This document shows, piece after piece, positions 51,198-60,039 of a DNA stretch of 64,000 bases. Within the stretch, counting starts at the first letter, position 1, and each line of letters starts with the position of its first letter. Source of the DNA: Anaerolineaceae bacterium. Its GTDB lineage: Bacteria; Chloroflexota; Anaerolineae; Anaerolineales; Anaerolineaceae. The DNA is taken from assembly GCA_030653365.1 (NCBI GenBank), contig JAURZL010000006.1, forward strand, positions 62,001 through 126,000. Direction: 5' to 3'. Made by a program: the position numbers and the translations under genes. The notes under the pieces were generated by a model. The model saw nothing but the letters and a program-made list of their open reading frames with translations, was not told the DNA's origin and made no database searches.

Positions 51198-51425
51198 CTA
51201 TCCACCGGACATTGGCGGAAAGAAACACAAACGACTGCCAGGGTGTACTAGATCTTCCGGTTCACTCTGCACACCATCGACCGTGATCAACCCTATTTCC
51301 TCTTCCTTCAGCCCTAACATGTTGACTACATCACGTATCAAAGTCGGGTTCATCACCTCCAAAGCTCGACGCCGTTGTTTGTTTTGTATAAGCTGTCCAA
51401 AAACCTCAATATCAATATTCATCAA
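51198..51425 (-). CDS. MoaD/ThiS-like sulfur-carrier protein
   Basis: A 75-residue ubiquitin-fold protein ending in the GG tail (FFPPMSGG) that is adenylated and thiolated in MoaD/ThiS proteins; the preceding PEDLVHPGSRLCFFPP is the family end. It lies 4 bp after the aldehyde oxidoreductase gene. MoaD-like genes commonly sit beside tungsten AOR genes, supplying dithiolene sulfur for the tungstopterin of that enzyme. Confidence 0.87.
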   Translation of the reverse strand: MMNIDIEVFGQLIQNKQRRRALEVMNPTLIRDVVNMLGLKEEEIGLITVDGVQSEPEDLVHPGSRLCFFPPMSGG

Positions 51426-51429
51426 TCAC

Positions 51430-53142
51430 CTATAAAGAATCGAAAACCGAATCCAGCTCAGAATCTGGTACATCGAAAACGACATTAAGAGGTGCCAATG
51501 GTTCTTCCCTCATATATTCTGGAATCCGATAATCTTTTGCCGTTTTCCCAGCAAGTCGGTTGAATTCCAGTTCATTCCGCAGAACATCTCTATACAGGGC
51601 ATCAAGATCATTTTTATCCAAGCCCCATCCATAAATACCATTGATCATTTCTGCCATAAGCTGTGGGTCTGAAATTACAGGTGGTCGCGCGAACAAACAC
51701 AAGCCGGTGCTATCCAACATGGCAGAAATGATCTGTAATTTTAGAGAAAGCTCCTTTTGTCCTTCAACAGCCAACGGATTGACCTCATTGCGCGCACCAA
51801 AGGCATTACCTGCTGTGTGGTCTGCCCCTTGGGGGGAAGTAGCATAGGTTACTCCATTACCTTTAAGACTGCGTGGGTCATACCCTGGCATTGCCTGACC
51901 TAAAGCTGCAGGTACCCGTCTGATTCCAAATACCCGACCAGCTGTTACAGCTCCATTTCCAATCACGCGTCCTAAAGGTGTACCTTCACCAACCTGATTT
52001 AGCAGTCCGAATATACCTTCGGTGTCCCCAAATTGAACCGAACCCGCCTCAAGCACAACACCTAAAGCTGCTCCAGTTTCGATCGTATCCAGACCAAAAT
52101 CGTTGCACATGTAATTCAACCGTGCAACATCATCCAGGTTGCCAATCCCAAGGTTCGAACCAACCAGGGCAATCGTCTCATACTGCATTGTTCCTACTAT
52201 TGGCTTTCCAGTCTCATCAACATATTCATGACGGCAACCAATTACACAACCCGGCATGCAACGAGTACCAATTTTCCCCTCACGTGCCAGAATTGTTTCA
52301 CGGATCGTTTCGCCACGCAAATTTATTGAATCTTCAAAACTTCCTTTGCTGAAGTTCCTGGTTGGGAAAGCTCCCATCTCGTTGACAGCAGCTGTAATAG
52401 CGGCTGTACCATAGATATGTGTCCCACCTTTGGGTCCTAATTTTGGATTGTCAATTATCTCACGGGAAAATCGCTTCGATGCCGAACGGAAGAGTTCAGC
52501 ATCTGCAAAAGGAATCGTTTTTCCAGAAGCCTTTTCAATTACAATCGCTTTCAAGCCCTTACTACCCATAACGGCGCCCAAACCACCACGGGCAGCATGA
52601 TTACTGTGTTGACCAGGTTCACCTGTTACACAAATACCAGCACCGGCCATTAAAAATTCACCTGCCTGACCGATCGAGATTACTGTGCATTCTTTGCCAT
52701 ATTTTTCTTTCAATTTATCCGAGGTTGCATAAGTTCCCAGACCAAGAATATTATCTGCCGGATGTAGTTCTGTTTTTTCATTTCCAATGTACAAAATTTG
52801 GAATGTACCTTGAACAGGTTGCCCTTCAACGACAACAGCTTTAATACCCATTTTCCCCAGTGTATCTCCAGCTGTACCACCTGCATTGGATTCTTTAACC
52901 CCGTTCGTCAAAGGACTTTTTCCTCCAACTGACAACCGACCCGCAGTCGTAACGCCTGTACCACCCAGTAATCCGGGAGCAAAAATCAACTTGTTATGCG
53001 GCCCTAACGCATCGCAAGCAGGCGGGATTTCTTCCAACAACAACTTTGCTATCAATGCCCGTCCACCTAAATGTTCATAGGGTGAAGGCACCTCCTCCCA
53101 TTCCGTTTGAAGTTGATTCATATAAACACGGAGAAATTTCAT
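51430..53142 (-). CDS. aor: Tungsten-dependent aldehyde:ferredoxin oxidoreductase family enzyme
   Basis: A 570-residue AOR-family protein. N-terminal pterin-binding domain: LGGRALIAKLLLEEIPP, NKLIFAPGLLGGTGVTTAGRLSVGGKSPLT. The [4Fe-4S] Cys motif is CMPGCVIGC, with the fourth Cys in STGLCLFARP. Pterin-binding motifs YATSPQGADHTAGN and the DFGLDTIETGA segment are present. AOR enzymes oxidise aldehydes to acids with ferredoxin, and some relatives reduce aromatic acids. The ATG at 53142 has GGAG 5 bp upstream; a GTG at 53148 overlaps that site. Oxygen-sensitive. The substrate is unknown. Confidence 0.9.
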   Translation of the reverse strand: MKFLRVYMNQLQTEWEEVPSPYEHLGGRALIAKLLLEEIPPACDALGPHNKLIFAPGLLGGTGVTTAGRLSVGGKSPLTNGVKESNAGGTAGDTLGKMGIKAVVVEGQPVQGTFQILYIGNEKTELHPADNILGLGTYATSDKLKEKYGKECTVISIGQAGEFLMAGAGICVTGEPGQHSNHAARGGLGAVMGSKGLKAIVIEKASGKTIPFADAELFRSASKRFSREIIDNPKLGPKGGTHIYGTAAITAAVNEMGAFPTRNFSKGSFEDSINLRGETIRETILAREGKIGTRCMPGCVIGCRHEYVDETGKPIVGTMQYETIALVGSNLGIGNLDDVARLNYMCNDFGLDTIETGAALGVVLEAGSVQFGDTEGIFGLLNQVGEGTPLGRVIGNGAVTAGRVFGIRRVPAALGQAMPGYDPRSLKGNGVTYATSPQGADHTAGNAFGARNEVNPLAVEGQKELSLKLQIISAMLDSTGLCLFARPPVISDPQLMAEMINGIYGWGLDKNDLDALYRDVLRNELEFNRLAGKTAKDYRIPEYMREEPLAPLNVVFDVPDSELDSVFDSL

Positions 53143-53315
53143 ATTCACTCCATTTTTAATATCTACTAATAAAATTTAAACTAAGAGGGAAATACCCCAC
53201 CAGCTCAATTCTGATAACAACCTGGAAATGAACTTGATAGTGGGGTTTTTTCATCGTATCAATTTGCGGTCTAGCTGAGATCGCGTTGACATTTATAATT
53301 CTTCTACATAAAGGA

Positions 53316-54281
53316 CTAAGGTGGGTAGGCAAGAGTATAAATGGACTTGCCACCTTTCAAAGGTCCTTTGACGTATTCTGCAACTTCTTCAGGACTACGC
53401 ATGGTAACATTTTCCACAGGAGGTAAAACACCTGCGGGGAACCTGGTCATGATGTCTCCAACCAACTTACACATGTAATCCATCAGATCGTTGATACCTG
53501 CAAGGGCTTTATCTGCCGATGCTAACGAGGGAGAACCGATGACCCCTTCCGGATAATCCTTTACTTCAATACCTCCTAACCCGACATGCTCGTGACCCTT
53601 GATGGGGGCATGATAGACATCACCGCCTTTATCTGTGTGACCAGGAGGTAGAAAGCCATGCGGTTTGTTATCCACAAAAAGCGAAGGATCCATGAATTCC
53701 GGGAAGAGAGCCAAGGAATATGAAGCTTCCGCTTCATCCCCATGTGCAAAAGGTGTGTCGAACGGACCTCCGTGAGCCTTGTCCTTCATATGATCATGGA
53801 TCACTGTCCAGGTATGTAGTGTGATCAGGACTGCTGGAAGCTGGTATTTCTTCTGCCATTGCTGGATAGCCAGAGGTAATACCTCTTCCTGACCATGCCC
53901 ATTGACAAAGATCTGTTTCCTGAACCCCATATTCCAGAGGCCTGTTATGATGGCTCTCATATTCGCAATCAGGACATCCTCAGGGACGACGATAGTTCCT
54001 GGCATTCCGAGATGGTTGTGGGGGTGCGAACTGTACCAAATTGGTTGAGCAATCGTGCAACCCATCTTCAATGCCACTTGCTCCAATGCTCGTGTCACCA
54101 GGAATGTATCCTCCCCCAGTGGCTGTCCGGCACCGTGATTTTCCGTGCTTCCCACAGGAATGAAGATCAGATCATTGGTTTTGAGCCGTTCTTCAATCTG
54201 GGTCATGTTCATGGTTTGGAGGTAAAGCCCATTGGGGCTTTCCATATGGCCACCTTTTGGTGGTAATTCCCAATTACCCAT
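53316..54281 (-). CDS. Creatininase family amidohydrolase
   Basis: A 321-residue metal-dependent protein of the creatininase fold. Motifs: FIPVGSTENHGAGQPLGEDTFLV (metal-binding Glu, His and Asp), PIWYSSHPHNHLGMPGT, and FVNGHGQEE (second metal site), with GDEAEASYSLALFPEFMD carrying the late Glu. Family members open cyclic amides (creatinine, or the FAPy deformylase ArfB). AGAGG is 6 bp before the ATG. Second-to-third position in an operon with a U32-like protein and AOR; the natural substrate is unknown. Confidence 0.85.
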   Translation of the reverse strand: MGNWELPPKGGHMESPNGLYLQTMNMTQIEERLKTNDLIFIPVGSTENHGAGQPLGEDTFLVTRALEQVALKMGCTIAQPIWYSSHPHNHLGMPGTIVVPEDVLIANMRAIITGLWNMGFRKQIFVNGHGQEEVLPLAIQQWQKKYQLPAVLITLHTWTVIHDHMKDKAHGGPFDTPFAHGDEAEASYSLALFPEFMDPSLFVDNKPHGFLPPGHTDKGGDVYHAPIKGHEHVGLGGIEVKDYPEGVIGSPSLASADKALAGINDLMDYMCKLVGDIMTRFPAGVLPPVENVTMRSPEEVAEYVKGPLKGGKSIYTLAYPP

Positions 54282-54325
54282 GTTGCACCTCTTTCATTAA
54301 AAGATTATTCAGAGAAAAAAATTTT

Positions 54326-55243
54326 TTACGCTACTGGAAGATGTAAATCTGGGGAAAACTTTGGTGTTTGTGTAGCTTCGGGATAATATTTATTAACCAT
54401 TTCAACAACAATTGAAGCTTGATCTGCCATTTTCTTTCCATCACTGGCAGAAGTTAATTGACCATGTCCAGAAACAACTGAGTTTCCAGTTTTACAATGG
54501 ACTGGAGCTGCCACACGAACAATTTCTGGCGCTTCGTATACTCGAATAAATCCACCGGATCCGGGAGGATTGTCAGTATGAACATCCAGCGGTGTTTTCA
54601 CAGCTGCACGCAAAGCAGCGATCATCGGAATTTGTAAATCACGAACTGGGTTGATGCTGTCAGCACCAAGGCTTTCGAGAAGTTTAAATGACGCAGGATT
54701 ACATTGTCCTAAATGAGCAGAAGTTTTGAAAATAATATCACTTGGGAGCGCGCCGTCATTACGCATTTGGCCAATAAGCCACAACATACCTTCATCGTAG
54801 ATTAAGAAACCTCTGCATCCCAGGTCATATCCTCGTTTAACATCTTCTACAGCCCGTACTAATTGTTCCATTCCACGCAATCGATAGCTAATTCGCACAC
54901 CTTGTTCAGACAATACAGTAGCACCGGTGTCATAAGTAGCACGAGGACCAACAGAAAGCATCAATTCTGCACCATAATCAGCGCATAATTTGCAATATTG
55001 TTTGATTTCATCACGGGTATGTCTGAACATACCATAGGTTTCAGTTACACGATTGATGGTGACATTGTTTTTTGTAGCAGTGTCTAACAATGCAGCGACT
55101 GCATCCGCAGTATTGACTGTTGGAACTTCAATCCGGAATGCAGCTCCATCTGGAAAACGTTGTGTAGAAGTCGGCATGTCCCACAAATCGCCTTCTGGCA
55201 AACCAATCTTTTTAAGGTAATCACGAGTTTCTTGAAAAATCAT
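54326..55243 (-). CDS. U32-peptidase-like TIM-barrel protein
   Basis: A 305-residue protein. The central strands NVTINRVTETYGMFRHTRDEIKQYCKLCADYGAELMLSVGPRA, YDLGCRGFLIYDEGMLWLIGQM and IIFKTSAHLGQCNPASFKLLESLGADSINPVRDLQIPMIAALRAAV read like the TIM barrel of U32-family proteins, which hold collagenases but also hydroxylation and tRNA-modification enzymes. Cys residues (CKLC, HLGQC, VHCKTG) could bind a metal. I do not see a signal peptide. 44 bp upstream of the creatininase gene, so co-transcribed. Confidence 0.6.
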   Translation of the reverse strand: MIFQETRDYLKKIGLPEGDLWDMPTSTQRFPDGAAFRIEVPTVNTADAVAALLDTATKNNVTINRVTETYGMFRHTRDEIKQYCKLCADYGAELMLSVGPRATYDTGATVLSEQGVRISYRLRGMEQLVRAVEDVKRGYDLGCRGFLIYDEGMLWLIGQMRNDGALPSDIIFKTSAHLGQCNPASFKLLESLGADSINPVRDLQIPMIAALRAAVKTPLDVHTDNPPGSGGFIRVYEAPEIVRVAAPVHCKTGNSVVSGHGQLTSASDGKKMADQASIVVEMVNKYYPEATQTPKFSPDLHLPVA

Positions 55244-55273
55244 TTCTATCTCCTTATTTAAAATGTATTAATA

Positions 55274-55636
55274 TTAGCTGCAGTGAGCCGGTAATGGCGG
55301 ACTGTAGACCCAAACGAGTTTTAGTGGCTCATCCCCGATGTTTTCCAATCGATGTTTCTTGCCAATCGGGTTATAAAAAGCTGTTTCAGGACCAATTTCC
55401 CATTCCCCTTCCCCTTCTATAACTATTTTTGCATGCCCACTGATCAGGAACAAAACTTCTTCTGAATTCTCATGCACGTGATCTGGAATCATGCTTCCTA
55501 CTTCGGTAATATTCATCCCCATCGAGAGGTTATGAACACCACCAAATTTTGGTGCCAACAATAATTTAGAAACGCGGGGTGGTGTTCGAAATTCGCCTTC
55601 AACATCGGCTGCCTTTACAAAAGGTTTGTTATTCAT
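55274..55636 (-). CDS. Cupin domain protein
   Basis: A 120-residue single-domain cupin. Motif 1 reads MIPDHVHENSEEVLFLISGHAKIVIEGE (His, His and Glu metal ligands), and motif 2 reads FYNPIGKKHRLENIGDEPLKLVWVYSPP. Small metal-binding cupins can be isomerases, dioxygenases or sensors. AGGAG is placed well before the ATG at 55636; a longer frame reaching back to 55675 would start inside the operator. First gene of the long minus-strand array, directly behind promoter 55712-55740. Confidence 0.85.
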   Translation of the reverse strand: MNNKPFVKAADVEGEFRTPPRVSKLLLAPKFGGVHNLSMGMNITEVGSMIPDHVHENSEEVLFLISGHAKIVIEGEGEWEIGPETAFYNPIGKKHRLENIGDEPLKLVWVYSPPLPAHCS

Positions 55637-55668
55637 ATTTTGACTCCTGGAAGGTTTTAATGACGCTT

Positions 55669-55695
55669 GTTTCATAGAATGAAACTGTGTTTCGC
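55669..55695. promoter_or_regulatory. Three-half-site operator with 10-bp period, minus-strand side
   Basis: GTTTCAT (55669-55675), ATGAAAC (55679-55685) and GTTTCGC (55689-55695) alternate with 3-bp gaps. The first pair is a perfect 7-3-7 inverted repeat. It lies just downstream of the start expected from the minus promoter, so a bound repressor would block the array. Confidence 0.65.
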
Positions 55696-55711
55696 TTAAT
55701 GTTACAATGCG

Positions 55712-55740
55712 ATTGTAGCAAAAGTTTCATCTGTTGTCAA
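55712..55740 (-). promoter_or_regulatory. Strong sigma70-type promoter of the 55.6-41 kb array
   Basis: On the minus strand TTGACA (55740-55735) and TACAAT (55717-55712) are exactly 17 bp apart, one of the best promoter matches in the window. Transcription would start near 55705. The direct repeat TTTCATCTG (55725-55733 and 55745-55753) overlaps the spacer and upstream part. Confidence 0.7.
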
Positions 55741-55832
55741 CTACTTTCATCTGGCAGAAATTAAAAAATTAATATCTACAGGATTAATTCCTCCAGATTA
55801 CGAAAATATCAATAAATTAAACTTTTTAAATC

Positions 55833-55861
55833 TTGACTAACACAACTAAAAGTGATAAAGT
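55833..55861 (+). promoter_or_regulatory. Promoter of the larA-glcFD operon
   Basis: TTGACT (55833-55838) and TAAAGT (55856-55861) are 17 bp apart. The -10 end overlaps the operator beginning at 55860. The larA start codon is at 55995, leaving a leader of about 127 nt. Confidence 0.5.
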
Positions 55862-55889
55862 GAAACATAGTTTTATCTAATAAAACTAT
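55860..55889. promoter_or_regulatory. Three-half-site operator with 10-bp period, plus-strand side
   Basis: GTGAAAC (55860-55866), GTTTTAT (55870-55876) and ATAAAAC (55880-55886) alternate with 3-bp gaps. The last two are the core of a perfect inverted repeat with 10-bp arms ATAGTTTTAT and ATAAAACTAT around CTA (55867-55889). It covers the start region of the plus promoter. Confidence 0.65.
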
Positions 55890-55994
55890 TCATTTTTTTT
55901 ATAGATTCAATTTCATTTACAATAATTGAAAAATAATATTTAAATTATTAGGATCAAAAATAGGTTGTATTGTTCATGAAAGACGGAAAAATTT

Positions 55995-57299
55995 ATGGAA
56001 AACATTTCTTATAAAATTCCTTATAGTAAATCATCATTGGAATTTGTCCTTCTCTCAGGGATGAAGGCGGATATTGCGGTATCCCAGGATATTCACCCAA
56101 TAGAGGATGTCCCTTTAGCAATACAAGATGCACTAAACCACCCCATTGGCACACCTCCGTTGCGAGAAATGGCCAATAAGGGAGATCGAGTATGTATCGT
56201 TTTTACTGATATCACTCGCGCCAGTCCGGATCATCTTCTTGTTCCAGCAATTTTGAAAGAATTGGAAATTGCAGGTGTAAATGATCAAGACATAACGCTT
56301 TTATGCGGTATCGGGATGCACCGGCCTTCAAGCCTGGATGAAAAAGATATCAAGTTGGGAAAAGATATTGTTGCCCGCTACCGGGTCATTGACAATGAAC
56401 CACAAAATCCAGATGCGCTTGTAGATATGGGCATTACCCCTGGCGGTGTGCCAGTCTTTCTTCATCGGGCAGTGGTGGAAACTGATTTGTTAATTGGAAC
56501 GGGTATCGTTGAGCCTCACCAATATGCAGGTTATTCCGGAGGACGAAAAACCGTCGCGGTCGGTGCTGCAGGAGAGGCATTAATTGCTCACACCCACGGA
56601 CCAGCATTTATTGACAATCCTGGAACTCGTCTTGGTCAAATTGAAGGTAATCCATTTCATGAAGCAATATCGGAAGCTGCACGACGTGCAAATTTACGTT
56701 TTATTCTGAATGTTGTTTTGAACGATGATAAACACATTCTTCGAGTATCTGCCGGTGAACCGGAACTGACTTTTCACGATCTGGTTAACTTTGCAAAAAC
56801 TGTTTATGAAGTACCCATCTACAAACAATTTGATATTGCCATTGGCGGGGTCGGCTTCCCGAAAGACGCTAATTTATACCAGGCCAGCCGGGCACCATCA
56901 TATCTTTACTTTGCACCCACACCAGTGATTCGACCAGGTGGCTTTTTTATCATTCCAGCCAGGTGCGAAGAAGGTGCCGGAGCTGGTGTTGGAGAACAAC
57001 GCTTTTTAGCAGCCATGCGGGATGCACCTGATATCCAGTTTATATTGGATGATGCCCGTCGTAATGGTTATCCTCCTGGGCAGCAAAGGGCATTTGTAAT
57101 GGCCAAAGTCCTAGAAAATACAAATGTGATCATTGTTGGAAGCGAGTGTCCGGATTTGATTGCAGATTGTAAAATGATTCCCGCTGCAACAATGCAGGAA
57201 GCACTCGAAATCGCCTCATCCAGTCTCGGTACCAATTGTGATGTTTTAATTGTTCCGCATGCCATGCAGACCCTTCCGGTTTTAACACACCATCCTTAA
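55995..57299 (+). CDS. larA: LarA family nickel-pincer racemase
   Basis: A 434-residue LarA-type 2-hydroxyacid racemase or epimerase. All key LarA residues are present, each within one position of the Lactobacillus enzyme: Asp72/Arg75 (FTDITRAS), His109 (GMHRP), His175 (VEPHQYAGYSGGRK), Lys185 that tethers the nickel-pincer cofactor, and His201 (HTHGP), the nickel ligand. The substrate range of LarA homologues includes lactate, malate and other 2-hydroxyacids. Genes for cofactor synthesis (larB, larC, larE) are not in the window. First gene of a 2-hydroxyacid oxidation operon. Confidence 0.88.
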   Translation: MENISYKIPYSKSSLEFVLLSGMKADIAVSQDIHPIEDVPLAIQDALNHPIGTPPLREMANKGDRVCIVFTDITRASPDHLLVPAILKELEIAGVNDQDITLLCGIGMHRPSSLDEKDIKLGKDIVARYRVIDNEPQNPDALVDMGITPGGVPVFLHRAVVETDLLIGTGIVEPHQYAGYSGGRKTVAVGAAGEALIAHTHGPAFIDNPGTRLGQIEGNPFHEAISEAARRANLRFILNVVLNDDKHILRVSAGEPELTFHDLVNFAKTVYEVPIYKQFDIAIGGVGFPKDANLYQASRAPSYLYFAPTPVIRPGGFFIIPARCEEGAGAGVGEQRFLAAMRDAPDIQFILDDARRNGYPPGQQRAFVMAKVLENTNVIIVGSECPDLIADCKMIPAATMQEALEIASSSLGTNCDVLIVPHAMQTLPVLTHHP

Positions 57300-57350
57300 T
57301 TTACCAGGGGTAAAAATGGCTTTGATTGAAGGTCAACTAACTTTTTTTGA

Positions 57351-58643
57351 ATGGTAAAAAACATGAATATTTTGACAGATCTGGAAAAACCTAATGAATC
57401 CGATTACTTGAACTGCATCCGCTGTGGATTGTGTTTGTCGGTTTGCCCGACCTATCAGGAATACCTGAGTGAAACCGCATCTCCACGCGGAAGAGTGGCA
57501 TTGGCTCGTAAAGGTTTGGATGGGGAGCTTGAACTCAGCCCTAACCTCATCGAGCAAATGTACAGTTGTTTTGCCTGTATGGCTTGCAACGATGTCTGCC
57601 CTGTTGGAATACGTCCTGCTGACCTGGCTTTATCCATGCGTTATGTTCAGGAACAACGTGATCCAAGACCCTGGAAGAAGACATTATTCGAAGGTTTGAT
57701 CCCCCATCCAAATCGAATGGAACTTGCCACGCTTCCATTGCGTTTATACCAGGTTTTGGGAATCCGCCGTTTGGTTTTTGCACTTGGGATAAAACGCCTC
57801 TTCCCGAAACAATTGCGCGATTTGGAAGGTATGTTACCACACATGCCACAACACCCCTTACGCCAGGTACTTCCTCAACTCTCCAAAGCACGTGGTGAAG
57901 CCAAACATGAGGTAGGTTACTTTTTGGGTTGTGCCCAAAGTCTTATGTTTGCCGAGGAGAGTTCAGCTACCGTGCGCGTGCTAACGCGCAATGGGTGTAA
58001 CGTAACCACTCCCAAGGAAGTAGAATGTTGCGGTATGCCAGCCACTGGTTATGGCCGTATGGATCTGGTTCGAAAAGCGGCTAAGCATAACATTTCGCTA
58101 TTTGAAAAACATGATCTAAAAGTGGTTGTCACCGATTGCGCCACCTGCGGTTCTACACTCAAAGAATATGGTCATTATCTTAAGGATGACCCTGAATGGG
58201 CAGAACGGGCGAAGGTATTCAGTGCCAAGGTGCGCGATATCAGCGAATTCCTTGCAGAAATTCCACTGGAAAAACCTAAAGGAAGAGTGGAAGCTAAGGT
58301 TACCTATCATGATCCCTGCCATTTGCGTCGCGGACAAAAAGTATGGGAACAACCACGCAATCTTTTGAAAATGATTGATGGTGTCGAGTTCGTCGAAATG
58401 CCCGAAGCGGATACATGCTGCGGTTCTGCAGGTAGTCAACTGATCACCCATTACGAGACATCCACCCATGTACTGGATCGTAAAATGAATAATCTAGAAA
58501 GCACGCATGCACAGATAATCGCGTCCGGATGCCCTGGCTGCCAAATGCAGTTAAATTCAGGTCTACAACGTCGCGGCTTAAATGTGCGTGTCGTCCATCC
58601 AATCACGTTGCTTGATGAAGCTTATGAGGCTGAAAATGAATAA
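57351..58643 (+). CDS. glcF: Glycolate/lactate oxidase iron-sulfur subunit
   Basis: A 430-residue Fe-S electron carrier. Two [4Fe-4S] ferredoxin motifs, CIRCGLCLSVCPTY (about 23-36) and CFACMACNDVCPVG (about 68-81), precede two CCG-type domains (VECCGMPATGYG, then DTCCGSAGSQ with CPGCQMQLNSG), the standard layout of GlcF. It takes electrons from the FAD subunit encoded next, which overlaps its 3' end. The start could also be the ATG at 57363. Confidence 0.92.
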   Translation: MVKNMNILTDLEKPNESDYLNCIRCGLCLSVCPTYQEYLSETASPRGRVALARKGLDGELELSPNLIEQMYSCFACMACNDVCPVGIRPADLALSMRYVQEQRDPRPWKKTLFEGLIPHPNRMELATLPLRLYQVLGIRRLVFALGIKRLFPKQLRDLEGMLPHMPQHPLRQVLPQLSKARGEAKHEVGYFLGCAQSLMFAEESSATVRVLTRNGCNVTTPKEVECCGMPATGYGRMDLVRKAAKHNISLFEKHDLKVVVTDCATCGSTLKEYGHYLKDDPEWAERAKVFSAKVRDISEFLAEIPLEKPKGRVEAKVTYHDPCHLRRGQKVWEQPRNLLKMIDGVEFVEMPEADTCCGSAGSQLITHYETSTHVLDRKMNNLESTHAQIIASGCPGCQMQLNSGLQRRGLNVRVVHPITLLDEAYEAENE

Positions 58644-60018
58644 TCAAATCATTGATCAATTAGTTGAAATTGTTGGGAAAAAACACGTATTACACACCCC
58701 TGAAGACCTCGCAGTTTATAGCTATGATGGAACATTCGCCGAAGGTCTTCCCGATGTTGTGGTATTACCTGCATCTACAGAAGAAGTCAGCCAGGTGGTA
58801 AAAGTAGCAGCTGCGAATCAAATACCGATCATTGCACGCGGTATGGCATCCGGGCTTGCAGCCGGTTCCATTCCTGTGACAAGCGGAGGGATCGTTGTCA
58901 GCCTGACACGTATGAACAAGATTTTAGAGATTGACACTCAAAACGCCACAGTCCGTGCAGAAGCTGGTGTGATCACAGCCATCCTCCAGGCTGAAGTTGA
59001 AAAAACAGGCCTGTTTTACCCCCCCGATCCATCCAGCATTAAACACTCAACCATTGGTGGCAATATTGCCTGTAACGCAGGTGGTCCGCGCTGTTTGAAA
59101 TATGGCGTGACCGGTGATTATGTGCTCGGATTGAAGGTTGTGCTCGCCGACGGACAGGTTTTAGAAACTGGCGGGAAACCGATCAAAGATGTAACAGGCT
59201 ATGACCTGAAAAGCTTATTTACCGGCTCTGAAGGGACTCTTGGAATCATTACGGAAGCCTTATTACGCCTGGTTGCAAAACCACGCTACGCCAAAACAGC
59301 TCTGGCAGAATTTGCGTCTCTGGACGATGCATCCCGCACAGTAAACGCCATTCTCCTGGCAGGTATAGTTCCAGCCACATTGGAATTGATGGACCAGACT
59401 GCTCTGACCTGTATTGAAGAGGCAATGCACCTTGGTTTGAACACTGACCTGGGAGCATCCCTGATCATTGAAACAGATGGAACAGATGAACAAACTGTGC
59501 TTTCTGAGATTGAAGCATGTGCACGAATCTGCGAGGAAACCGGTGCCCAGACAGTAAAAATGGCTAAGAACGAAACCGAACGAGCCAATTTATGGAGGGC
59601 ACGCCGTTCCATTTCTCCTGCATTGGCCCGTAGATCACCCAATAAATTAGGTGAAGATATTACCGTTCCACGCAGCGCTATACCAGAAGTTGTGAAGCTT
59701 CTGCGCGGGATCAGTGCCAAATATGGATTACAAATTGTCATTTTCGGTCATGCCGGTGATGGCAACCTGCATCCAAACATCCTTTTCGACAAACGTGATC
59801 CGGAACAATGGAAGGCTGTCGAGCAGATGGTTGCTGAGATTTTTGATGCTGCCCTTTCGGTCGGTGGAACACTTTCAGGTGAACATGGTGTTGGTGTTCT
59901 TAAACGCCCCTATCTTGAAAAAGCGCTTGGACCAATTTCCGTCACTGTTCAACGAAGCATCAAGCAGGCTCTCGATCCACAAAATATCCTTAACCCAGGA
60001 AAAATGTTTATATCATAA
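58636..60018 (+). CDS. glcD: Glycolate/D-lactate oxidase FAD subunit
   Basis: A 460-residue flavoprotein of the VAO/PCMH family. The FAD-binding motifs are VVLPASTEEVSQVVKVAAANQIPIIARGMASGLAAGS, PPDPSSIKHSTIGGNIACNAGGPRCLKYG and LFTGSEGTLGIITEALL; the C-terminal cap ends FGHAGDGNLHPNIL and GTLSGEHGVGVLKRPYL. It oxidises glycolate, D-lactate or other 2-hydroxyacids. The ATG at 58636 overlaps the glcF stop by 8 bp and has GAGG 6 bp upstream; the ATG at 58582 lies further inside glcF. Confidence 0.92.
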   Translation: MNNQIIDQLVEIVGKKHVLHTPEDLAVYSYDGTFAEGLPDVVVLPASTEEVSQVVKVAAANQIPIIARGMASGLAAGSIPVTSGGIVVSLTRMNKILEIDTQNATVRAEAGVITAILQAEVEKTGLFYPPDPSSIKHSTIGGNIACNAGGPRCLKYGVTGDYVLGLKVVLADGQVLETGGKPIKDVTGYDLKSLFTGSEGTLGIITEALLRLVAKPRYAKTALAEFASLDDASRTVNAILLAGIVPATLELMDQTALTCIEEAMHLGLNTDLGASLIIETDGTDEQTVLSEIEACARICEETGAQTVKMAKNETERANLWRARRSISPALARRSPNKLGEDITVPRSAIPEVVKLLRGISAKYGLQIVIFGHAGDGNLHPNILFDKRDPEQWKAVEQMVAEIFDAALSVGGTLSGEHGVGVLKRPYLEKALGPISVTVQRSIKQALDPQNILNPGKMFIS

Positions 60019-60039
60019 ACCTACCCATTGGAGAAAATC

